From assembly GCA_018857735.1 (NCBI GenBank), contig JABMCL010001966.1:102501-166500 (forward strand): a DNA stretch of 64,000 bases. Direction: 5' to 3'. This document shows positions 47,330 through 60,213 of the stretch, piece by piece (the first letter of the stretch is position 1; each line of letters opens with the position of its first letter). The DNA is from Alviniconcha marisindica. Taxonomy: Eukaryota; Mollusca; Gastropoda; Provannidae. A program made the position numbers and the translations under genes. The notes under the pieces were generated by a model, which saw only the letters and a program-made list of their open reading frames with translations, ran no database searches and had not been told where the DNA came from.

Positions 47330-50300
47330 ATGGGGCTACAAACACTAAAAAGTATTACATCTATTCTCAGCACCTGTGATACCATGGATGCTGCTGTTGT
47401 TTGTGCTGTCTCCTTACTCTGTGAGTGTAGCATTGGTAACCTGCCATTCTGTGTTTCAGTTTTGAACTGTTATTATTATCAATATGACTGTAGTGTACAC
47501 TGTCTTGTTTCTGTGGTTATTAAACAAGTGAGACAAATATATTACATGTGAAACTGGGTGCTTTACATGAGTAAAGTTAACAACCAACTGACCCTAAGCT
47601 GTTCCCCAAACACTTCTTTAAAAAAAAATGTAATGCCCCCCCTCCCCTTTTTTTCTTCCTGAAAAGTTAAACTGTTGCTGATGAGGGGACTTGGGGTGGG
47701 TTTACTTGTAGCAGTAATGCATAGTTCTTTTGTTTTTAAGACCCCCCCCCCAAACAAAGCATACTGCACAAACCAAAACAACAAAACAACCCACCCAAAT
47801 CTACCAAAAATTTAGTTTTTGACAAGGTGCTCTAAATCAGTGTATCCTGGTGAATCCCATCCCCAATTCCCTACACTATACACTGAGACTCACTGGTGTA
47901 CAACTAATATATATTTTTACATGTACTGCCCATAGAAATCTTCCTGCATTTAATTTAAACACAGTGTCGTCTCCGAAAAAGATGAGCTCCTCACAGTGAA
48001 AGCCCCCTCCTTTGTGAACCTCATGCACACCTGCTGCAGGGACAGGGTGCGGTCCACAGATAGTGGGGGGTGGGGGTCAGGGGGGGTGGGGGTGTCAAAA
48101 TGCATAGCCAACAAAGCCCATAATTCACAAAAAAGTGAATGGGGCACAAGGCAGACATCCAACAATGACTAGCAGATCCTGAGACCCGATCTAAAGAAAC
48201 TGCAGCCGTATCACGACCACTTGACGAAGGAAAAGAAGACATGTGATCGTAGGTATGCAACTATGTAACATGAATGAAATGACCACAGAAACACAAAACA
48301 CCTGCAGCCATATCACGACCACTTGATGAAGGAAAAGAAGACACGTGATCGTAGGTATGCAAAATGTAACACAATGAAATGACCACATTAACACAAAACA
48401 CCTGCAGCAAATGGCGGTGAGGACACTAAACACAGCAACAAAACCAAAACAAATCATCAGCTGAAACTGCTAAGGGTGGCCAGGTGAGAATGAAAACAAC
48501 ATGCTAGAAATGATAGTGTGAGCTTATGTAAGAGTGTATGTGTGTGTTCATGCCCGAGCGTGTGTGCGCGTGCATGCATAAACGTGTGTGTGTGTTGTGG
48601 GGGGGTGGGGTGGGGGGGACTTACAGTAAACACAAAGACTACAATAAAATAAAAAGGACTATAAAGATCTGCCAACTGCTGTGTACAGGACATCTGGGGG
48701 CAGTGGCTGAAACAGGAGCAACCAACAAACACACACACACACACACACAACACACACACACACACACACACACAGTAAGCCAAACCTGTCTACAACCATT
48801 CCATCTCACTACCACCAGCACAAAAACCGTGCCAGTTCCCAGACCATCTAAGGGGGTAAAAACAGAAAGGAAAATGCTATCGTCATACTGGTCCCTACAC
48901 AACTGAAAAACATGGAAAGACCACCTCTATTTTCCCGCCCCAAAAAATGGAGAAAACAAAACAAAAATCCCAATTATTTAGTCAGGTTACATAACTGTGC
49001 TGTGTGTACCTGTATTTTGTGTATGTGTGCAAGTGTAACAGTGGAGAGGGGGCATATCATTTTCCCAGGGTGCACTCTGATCGGTACTTCACCCTCTATG
49101 GAGCGCTGAGGATAAAAGTGTTCACCACACAGCAGAAACGTGCTACACCTATACCAAGGTTCCCAGTGGTCTTCTCTGGGTTGCTGTCTGGAAACACGTC
49201 ACCACCCATCTTCTTGCCAGTATCAATTTGACCATGACAGTGCAACACAACATTTTTTTTTGGGGGGGGGGGGGGGGGGCGGTTTGTTAGTTGGCTGCAG
49301 ACTATTGTAAACAGGCTTGGCTGACAACAAAACTGGAGCAAAAAACAAAAAAAGTGAAAATGAAGAACGCAAGAGTGCAGAGAGTTACTTACGATTAGAT
49401 TCAGTATCACTCGGGGGGTTGCCTGCCAGAGGGACACACATGCAGAACAGAAAAGTTCAAATCAAAACAGAACCACAGCAAAACAAGCCCAGGGGGACAG
49501 AGGAAACGAGACTAGGCTGACCACACACTACACCAAGCCATGTGTAGCTACAAACAACGACCTGGGCCCAGCCCACTGGTGTGCACAAGGTTGCTCACAG
49601 CCATACTCCCTGAGGCATACTCCCATCATCATAATTACTCTACATTTTCAATTCTCAGATCGCGTCTGCTTACACTCAAATGCCGAACAGTACACTTAAA
49701 AAAGAAAGAAAAAAAGTATTTTTTAGAAATATTGAGTATTTTCATATCTTTCCCATTTCATTTTGTTCTCACAGAAAAGAATTTGAAAATTATTTCAACA
49801 CAGTTTCCAGAAAAATGGTGAAAGCTCATACTTTGCAGTAGAAATACAAGCCTCACTTTGAATTGCTTGTAAATTCAGTGCCAGGACTTCACAGAACGTA
49901 ATACAAACTGGTGCTATGGCAGTGAGAGGTCATGAGACTCACACATGCCTACGGAAACCCCAAAAATCCAGACTGGAAAACAAACGAACTGCAAAACATG
50001 TCTAGAAATATGATCATATTTTCTTTTTGAAATTTTTGTACTTTTGTATGTTGAAGATTTAGCTGTACAAAATATGCTCAAATCATATGAGTAAACAGGT
50101 CTGTTAGATGTTTTATCCAATCAATTGGCCATTTGGCTCTGTTGCTAGAAGATTAACAAACACCTAACACTTCTAGAATTTTCCAGTGACAGCGCTTACC
50201 CCTAAATTTCAGCATTAAAAAAAAAGAAAATTAACACAACATTTTAATGGAATTCTGCTTGACAGCTGAAAGATGAATGGAGAGACGCTGTGTTTCAGCA

Positions 50301-53300
50301 GAGGGATTAAGTTTTCATCATCAGCCTATGCCACAGTACCTCCAGAAATGGACACACTGTACCCAGCCAATGCCAGAATATGACACTTTACTGCTTTCCA
50401 ACACAGAAATATGAAATCTCAGAAAACCTGTACAGTGTTTGTGAAGGATATTTTACTTCAAACTTCTTTCCAGAGAGAACACTTTCCCAGACCAAGTTAC
50501 TGGTCACCAACACACACAGTTTAATCAATGAAGTTTCTGGCTAAATAAATTTGGCATTTTCCTTTCACCATACATTCATCGTTTGGCCTCTCGTTCCCTT
50601 CACCCACCCCCTACTGCCCCTTCTGCAGATTTTCTGTTTATCATTATCACAAAATTCCCAGACTTTCCAAGCATTCTGTTTCCCCAAACCTTTCCAGGCC
50701 AGGAGAAAGGCACCTCAGGCTAAGGAACCCTGCTATAATATATAACCTCCCTTTGAAATACATCAACATGGGAAGATTTATAGAATTCACCGTCTCTCTC
50801 TCTCTTTCAAAAAAAAAAGGGCCTGATTTCAGATTCTGGCTGAAGAATCCCTTGCTGTCAAGAATTCCTGGCTGAGCGACAAGTGGCCCATGTTAAAAGT
50901 ATTTTGACATAAGCTGATGATGTACGTCTTCAAAATTAATCCCTCTCATCAAATACATAGTAGCAGGGACCTACTCAACTAGACTGTAAACTGTATCACT
51001 CTAGGCTGCATGTTAATCAGGGAGTGAGATGTTAATCAGCACACTGTTATGAGCCTAAGATTTTTTTTGTAAATACTTCACAAAATCACACATCAGTTCC
51101 ACAAGCAATTTCTCTGGCCACAGACTACTTTCAGTTGATGCATCATCTTCCTAAATCTAAATAAATGCTCAAGCATGTTCAAACTGTCTGAAAAGGGGTA
51201 AACCCATCTTAACTCCAAATACATCATACACCACAGAAGCTCAGTGCAAGGTAACGACTAACACACAAGTTGTCACAAGCTCACACTAAACCACAACAAC
51301 AAACCCCACCAATTTTCTTTGTTAAGTTTTAAAATGAAACATCTTGTTATCGGGCACTCTCAACCAATGCAGCAAAAACACTGCTACTAGCGCTAGTACT
51401 TATTGCTGTAACCACCAATCAGCGTAACATTCAACTAGCGCTAGTACTTATTGCTGTAACCACCAATCAGCGTAGCATTCATTGTACCAGCCAGTCAACA
51501 TAATAATGACAACAATTCTCCATAAAAATTGACAACACATTCTACCAGAGTTACACAACACCCATGCATTATCATTCAAAAGCAAAAGCAAAGTCACCCA
51601 CCCCTGCTACGAACATATGCACGACATTATGTATTTTTTTTAAAGAAAAAAAATGTTTAAAATAAAACATTTAAATTTTACATAAAGATTAGTGTTCTAC
51701 TATGAACTAATTGCTTGAGACTGAAAAGAACTGAGAACCAAAAACAGTCAAAATAAGCAGACTATGAGCAGTTATCAGAATAAGGGACTCAACCACCAAG
51801 CACAGAAGAGGTTTGCAATGTAAAATACAAACACAATGAATGAATGAATGAATGAATGAACAATCAAATTGTTTTTTTTAAAGGGAGGAAAAAGAAGGTG
51901 AAAAAAAAGAAGAAGAGAAAAATACACACAAAAATAAACTACACAATAAAACCAAAATCAATGCAAACAAACACACGCAGAAATAATGCATCAGACCATT
52001 CATGCCGAGTGCAATAACACAACAATGACTGTGGTGGCAAGACACCCTATCAGAAGCAACAACTGACAGCAAGGATGCTGGTCAATCATATTCATGAAGG
52101 TCAGTTTGGTCGTAATGGACTCAACTGTGACAGCCACTGACAGGTGACCACACAATGAAAGTGTGGGCGGAATGAAACGTGAAAAGGCACACAAAATAAA
52201 GAATGAAAGAATTAGTGACGACAGGCAAGCAATGTCAAAAACGTGAACAATCTATGAAGCTGTTGATCATTCCGCTGTTAATGTGAACACTCAGCGAGAT
52301 TGTGATCATTCCACTGCAGGAGCTGAATAGTGAAACTGTTTGAAAGAACAAAGCTAAAGCCATGTTTACTGGTTTTGTTTACAAAGCTTTAAACATGAAC
52401 AACAACAACAAAATTAATGACCACTAGACCAAAAGTACCACTAGGCCACAAGTACAAGAAGACAGCTGATCATGCATGTACATGCTGAATCTACTGAACA
52501 CCTATTCTACACAAATCTTTTGACATACAGAAATAGAACAAACTGGAATGGTATGCAGTCAGCTGTATAATACGGATTATGTGCTCACCATGTGCAGTGT
52601 GGAATATGCATCAGCAAATGTATGTGTGTGTACATGAGTGTGTCTACATGAGCATGACTATCCGCGTGCATGCATGTGTTTGTCTATGTGTTCACCCACC
52701 CCAACCCCACCTCCTTTTTTTGTTGTTGCAAAAATGCACAATTGCATCCCATTCTATTTGTACTTAAATGTGTGGCTCTGCAAGTCTGTTAGTCACTATG
52801 ATTGTACTTTTAGCCTGTGAACATGCACAAGAAGATAGATACATATACATCCTGATGTAAGCATACTCATCCCTGCAAACAGTAAAGCAATAAAAAGCAC
52901 ACACACAAATGCTGAATGCTTAAGAAAAAAAGCAAAAACAACAACAAAACATGAAAAGTAGAAGAAAAGATTACCTTCTGTGTTGTAAAAAAACAGAAAA
53001 AGAAAAAAAGACAGAAAAGATTTTACATTTCCTTCAGTTTAGCAGGAGATTGTTACATGTATATTAACTACAATTCAAAGAGAATCTATTGCATGTATGC
53101 ACAACTAGCTACAATCAGCTCAATATATTCAATTACTTGTTCATTTTTCAGTCCTACCATACCAAAGGATATTAAATCTGTCTTTATGGGTAACACACAC
53201 GACATGACTTTGCACGGATTAAACTGAACTGTTCTGACAGGAAAACTGATGCACAATATATCTAAGCATTGCTGATCAGGGAACAAAACATCAGTGGCAG

Positions 53301-56224
53301 ATGTTGCTTAAAATGTCAACATAAGTAAGTAACTTGGTGTTTTATGCCCCGTCAACCAGTGCAGTTAGGGCAATGACAACGTAATGTACACTTTAGCCAA
53401 TCAACACAAAGCATGACCAAGGAACTGTATTCAAAATATCAACTTTCAAACTGACCACCCTGTAGGGAATGACAGAAACAGAGTAGTCACTGAGATTCTA
53501 CATGTGTCCAAGTTGAACCCAGAATTTTTACAGACCAAAACAACACACGCAATTAATAATTATTTAGGCTTGTCACATTGTCAGCTTTCTAAATCTGTTT
53601 AAGGAAAGACTATAAAGCACAGTTAATTTAGTTATTTTGTCTCCATACATTTAAACTGCACACAGTGCAAGTGCAACGCACACCACTTACATGACCATCC
53701 CCCCCACCCCACCCCTCACCACACCCCAGTCTGCTTTTATCGTTCATTATGGTCTACATAAACACACACACACGATACATGGAAAGCTTTGCCGAAAGGG
53801 GGAAGAAGAAAAAGATGATAATTACCTTCCACTGTCCACGCAGAGGGGCAAAAGGGAACAAGACAGAAAAGGAACATCAATAATTGGATGGGATTACATA
53901 GCCAGCGCCACCTGCAGTGAGCTCTGAACCAAGCGCTGCAACTGACATCTCAAAGCTCATGGCAGGCAACGCTGAAATCAAGTCATCTGGTGTTTACACT
54001 TCTGATTTCAACAGGTGAAGGAATATTGCTTTAGTGTGCACAGGAAAACTTTTCGAGTACAGACTGCATGGTGCATACGCATGTATACCACAGGCAAATG
54101 CTGACGTCTGTGTGGGTGTACAGTGCAAAACCTGAGTGTGCAAGGCTAGGCGGGGGTGCATGGAGATATATTCAAGGAAGAGACGGTAGATGGGTGAAGC
54201 TCATAGCCGATACAGTAGTGATTCAGGATTGTCAATGTGCCACACGAGATCTCAGCCAGTATCAGATTAGATCTCAACCACAAAACAATTTATGGTGGCT
54301 CCAGATCCACCCCAAAGTACAGCAGTCAATATTTATGTATTGTTTAGTACTTCACCATCCCTCGCAGGAAATCTGGCTGACCTAGCCACAACAGCAGTGC
54401 TACCCATTCCTACTATGTGTGTCCAAACAATAGTATGGCTAATAGTGTTTGGGATTTTTAATGTGCACAAAGATGTTGATGCAGGTGACTGCACAAAGGG
54501 GCTGTATGAAAACAGCAAGAGGGCCTGCACTGGGAGGAAAATCCCTTGGTGCACTGGGAGGAAAATCCCTTGCCACACTGGGAGGAAAATCAAAATTCCC
54601 CAGCTGTACAGGGAGGAACCCCCCCCCCCCCCCCCCCCCACACACACACACAATGAGAGGAAAATTCCCTGCAGTACTGGAGGAAAAGCTGCTGCATTGG
54701 GAAGAAAATCCCCTGCTGCACTGGGAGGAAAATCCCTTGCTGCAATGGGAGGAAAATCCCTTGCTGCACTGGGAAGTTGAAAGAAGGTCTGGCTTTTTGG
54801 TCCCACACTGTACCAACTAAGCTATCATGCCTGCTGACACAGCATACAGACCCCCTAACCCACATCCCCATCACGCACCGACTAGCCTGGGGTAAGCCAT
54901 GTTTTGTTAGGGGCACTGGTCGAGGAGGAGATTTGTAGTTTACCACGCCTTTATTATACCCAGAGGTGTCTGCTGCACCGTTTGGTAGTGGAGACAGGGC
55001 GCGGCAACCATTTCAGCAACAGTGCTGAGCGTTGCCACAGTGGAACATCGCCCTCAAACTGAAGATTAGCATGTTGTGCTTTGTCCTAATAAATACCGTT
55101 GTTTTTCAACTGTTATGTGTTTGAATCAAAGTTTTCAAATAAAAAGGCAACCCCCCCCCCCAAAAAAAACAATCAATTTTTAACTCCACAGCCACAGACC
55201 ACTTTTACAGGCTTACACATGCCCAGGAGTCTGTAGTCAAAAAACAAACAAATCCTTCTGCAATGTAATGTGTCATCAATGCAATGAGTTCACCACTGAA
55301 AAGACCTCTGTTAAATGCACTTTTACGGCAAAGGTGATGGATATTTCCAAGGCTATTTTCTGAAAAACAATGGGTTTAAAAAGTGCCTTTCTTCATAGTT
55401 CAGCAACAGACAATGCATAAAAATATGTCCCTCAAAGACTGTGCTGTAGTATATTGACATTCACCTGCCAGACCTATTATTAACACTGGAGCCACCTGAA
55501 CATACATGCCCACCTACACCTACACACCCATCTTCTGGACATGACTTCTTCCTATGACATAGTGGACTGAGATCATGCTGTTATTTTGGCAGAGAGGGGG
55601 AAAAGACAAACAAAACAAAATAACCTGAATGAAGGTGATTAAACAAAATGCACACAATGCAAGCGGTCATTATTGCATAACCGTTCACAGAGTCCGAAGT
55701 GTGAACTCTCATTCCATCAAGGAGTGTGAACTCTCATTCCATCAAACATCTTACAAACGCTACACCACAATGTGCGATGTATATATAACACATATTCAAG
55801 GGGCAACAGCTTGTTATATTCACCCACCAGAAAAGAAAAAAGAAAAACCGTGACACAACCACCACACCTGCACGCAACCCCACCCTGCTCCCACCCGTCC
55901 AGCAATCCAACCGTAGCCTGCCCACCCACGTGTGCTATGCATCCACGTCACTTACGTTCATCGGCAGACACGTCTTCGCTACCACTCTGGTCCTTGCTCT
56001 TCATGAAGGGGAAGCGCCGAGAGAATGAGAAGTTCTTCTTCTTGTCCTTGTCTTTGGCTGCTGCTGCATGGCTGCTGTGTTGCTGGAAAAGACAGTACTC
56101 CATCAAAGATCCAAGGATGGACAGTTCCCCCCCCCCCCCCCCCCACTCCAAGCCTATCTTCTATTTTTCCAGTGCTTTTGTTCCAAACTCTGCAGTAACT
56201 TGCCCATGCAACTGTAGGGGCACA

Positions 56225-56263
<39 letters not shown>

Positions 56264-56859
56264 CGCGTGTGTAACTGTGTGTGTGGTCAGTGTTATTGTA
56301 AAGTGCCCTGTGCTCCCACCTTGTGTGGTAGATGGGCGCTCTAGAAATCCTTTTTATTATTATTATCTCTCCACCCATCTGTCTACTGAAATTGCCACAG
56401 AAGTCTAATGCTGGCAATGCCGTCTGTAACATTTGCTGAAAGTTGGAGTACTGAGACTGTGAAAGCAACATATTACTGGGGCATGCATGTAAATGACAGG
56501 TGCACCTACCCGGGTAGAAAACTTCTCTTTTGATTCAAACAATTTTGGTATTATCTATGCTGGTGTAAGCATTGTGAATGTGAGTGGTCATAAGAAAAAT
56601 GTCGCCTGATATAATCTGAGCTGTGTGTGTGGTTGCAAACTTATTACCATTTCAGTACCAATGAACAACAGATTTTTCAGAGACCTATGGCATAACCAAT
56701 TATGGCAGTAGTGAGTTAGTTCTTGGGTTCTAACACCTCGTCACACAGGGTCACCTCAGCATGAACACCACAGTTTTAAATCATTTTTGAAAACATTCAT
56801 GTCAGATAATTTTATTTTATTAGTATTAACTAGTCTTCAGGTATCTGCACGATTGTGGG

Positions 56860-56923
<64 letters not shown>

Positions 56924-56958
56924 TTTATTAGTATTAACTAGTTTTCAGGTATCAGCAT

Positions 56959-57025
<67 letters not shown>

Positions 57026-59986
57026 CAAAATTTATCTGATGCTGTTGGTTTACCTTGTCTGTGGATGTGCTGTTCTTTCCTGTGAATTTGACATTTTTCA
57101 ACCGTGCCCGCTCTTTCCTTTCCACTCTGCAACAGCAGAAACAGAGGTAAGGAAACACAACAATAGAGCTGCCATCCTCCTCTTCCACAGTTACTCCCCT
57201 TTTCTGGACCACAAAATCTCCAGTCAACAGATCTACTTTATCTAATGACCCACAATCCCTCCATTGTTAAACAGACAATTCCTAACAACAAACAAACACA
57301 AAGGGAATTTCACAGCCATTGTTACCAACTGATTTTAAAAGTCAGCAGGGCTAGGGTGGAGATTCAAATTGTGTGCTGCTGCCAGCACCACATAAATTAT
57401 AACTGCCAAAAACCAGCACCAGTTTCACAGGGAAAGGTGCTGGTCCACTGAATTCAAAAGCACATTTGCTCCTCATTTGTTTTGTTAAAATGTTATTCAA
57501 AAAACAAAAACAAACAAAAAACATGACATTTCCCACCAATGTAAAGTAATACATTAAGTTCCACCTCTCACATTTCCTTGTGTGTATGCTGTCGACAATC
57601 TATGGGGAAAAAATCATCCCACATTCTTTTCTTTTACTAGACATAAAATATTGTTGAAACAATCATCACATGATCTGTTATCAGTTCCCATGGTTGCCAG
57701 GTGGCGCTCCTCAAACCTGGTACTTTCTTGTTTTATCTCGCCTGCCAGATCCACTTGTAGCAAAACGGGTGTCGCGTGGAGAGATACTCATCATCCCCCA
57801 CCTTGGTTATCCACTTCTACACCCCTCTAAACTTGGACCGAAGCATTTCAGTGTGCAGACAATTTCATGAACAGCAGGTCAGCTTACCTTCGTTTACTTG
57901 GGATAATTCCCATGCCCTCCTCCTCTCCCTCAGGCGTGATTCTCTTGGCCTGCCACCACTCATCGTCACTGGCATTGGTCACGTGCAGGATGTCCCCGTA
58001 GTGGAACCCCAGGCCCTTGCTAGGCAACCCACTGTCTTTGGCTGGGTCATAGTCAAACAGGGCCCTGAAACAACCGCAGTAAGCAGGTGAGGAACTGGAA
58101 AAGGAATTCTGCTGGGCTACCTGTAGAAAGTCTGTTAAACAGGACCCTGAAACAACCACAGTATGCAGGTGAGGAACTAGAGAAGGAATTCTGCTGGCCA
58201 ACCCCGCTACCTGTAGAAAGTCTGTTAAATAGGACTATGAAACAACCACAGTATGCAGGTGAGGAACTAGAGAAGGAATTCTGCTGGCCAACCCCGCTAC
58301 CTGTAGAAAGTCTATTAAACAGGGCCCTGGAACCACAGTAAGGAACCAGGAGATGGAATTCTGCTGGGCAACCCCGCTACCTGTAGAAAGTCTGTTAAAT
58401 AGGACCCTGAAACAACCACAGTATGCAGGTGAGGAACTAGAGAAGGAATTCTGCTGGGCAACCCCGCTACCTGTAGAAAGTCTATTAAACAGGGCCCTGG
58501 AACAACCACAGTATGCAGGTAAGGAACCAGGAGATGGAATTCTGCTGGGCAACCCCCCTACCTGTAGAAAGTCTGTTAAAGAGGGCCCTGAAACAACCAC
58601 AGTATGCAGGTAAGGAACCAGGAGATGGAATTCTGCTGCAGGCAGAGGGATTCAGTTACTTATTTCTACAACATATCCTAGACCCAAGTTCAAATTATGT
58701 TTATCAGAACTCGAACATTCCCATGGATATGACTGTCTCACTAGGGAAGTTCACTGGACAGCACTATTACAACACAGACCAATTAAAACAACAACAACAA
58801 CTAGGGTTAAAAAAATTTTGTAAATAAAGCACCAATTAAATAAAGCATACAGTGCACCAATAATCGTATTTGTAGATTTAGTGCAGTGTTGGTGCCTCAA
58901 AACTGGGGGGTTTATCACTTTACGTCTCCTTGCTGATAATGTTCTCACCGCTTACCTGACGTAGAGAGTGCGTTTCTGTGTGGTGCGAAGGCTACCGGTA
59001 CTTGTGTTCATCATCTGTTCCCTCAAGTCCTGAATCTTCGCCTCAAACCGGTTGTAATCTGCACAGAGCATTTGGAATTATAAACTGTAATTAAAATCTG
59101 CAGTCAATCGTTACAGACTGAAGCGTCACACGCATCACTGCCTCCTCTCCCTCCCACCCACCTAGGCAAGCATTCATCGCTTGCCATAAAACACCTCAAA
59201 AACAGCGAGGCCAACCAACGACAATAGTCAGTGTGATGACTGTGGCTGTAAGCTGGAGGAAGAAGAACTGCTTTTCAGCACAAAATACATGCAAGAACAA
59301 GCAAGCAAAAAGCCAGATATAATAGCATTTCTAAATTTCACTTTGACATGGTCTGTGCAAAACTTTGATTTTATTCTGGCATCTAACCTACTGGTACTAC
59401 TGCACATATATTTAATCTGCTTTTACTTGGTCATCTGCTGCGCAATACCTAGATTTTGACATTGACTATGCACAAACACACCCACAGTGTTAGTTTGGGT
59501 ACACCCTTCACGGTCTGTATCGGTGGGCCCTTTGAAAACAATAACATAAATCACAGGAGCAGTTTTAAGAGCGGGATTGAGAAATCAGCCTGATGACTGC
59601 CAGCTATCCAAAAAGCAGTACATATAGATATACCACTGAACAGAAATGCTTATGGATATCTAGGGTAGGTTTACAAAAATCCCCCCCCCCCCCCCCCCCC
59701 CATGCTCTGGCTGTAGCCAGGGAGACACTCAGATGGGTGTGGAGAAGAACCCATACACATGATAGCCTGCAGACAAATTTGACAGCTCCTTTATCTTGAA
59801 GAGATATCAGCACACACAGATATGACCCCGGTGACATCAGACAGAACAAGTGCTGGCACAGGCCATGAGCGCAGAAAAGCTCATTATCAGAATATATTTA
59901 TAATGTGGGGGAGGGATGGGGGGGTGGGGTGGGGGTTCCAGCAATAGCAGTTTAAGTGTGTCAGGAGTATTAGTGTGTTTTTAACT

Positions 59987-60027
<41 letters not shown>

Positions 60028-60146
60028 AATGTGTGTGTGTGTGTGTGAATGAGAATGTGTGTGTGTGTGTGTGAATGCGAATGTGTGTATGTGTGTGAGT
60101 GTGAGTGTGAATGAGAATGTGTGTGTGTGTGTGAGTGTGAATGAGA

Positions 60147-60213
<67 letters not shown>

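Noticed and set aside
52967..53831. 3-nt and 6-nt microexons in the DLG1 hook intron (near 52975 and 53827)
   Set aside because: Acceptor-donor pairs CAG|AAG|GTAATC and CAG|TGGAAG|GTAATT would keep phase, but exons this small cannot be supported without transcripts.
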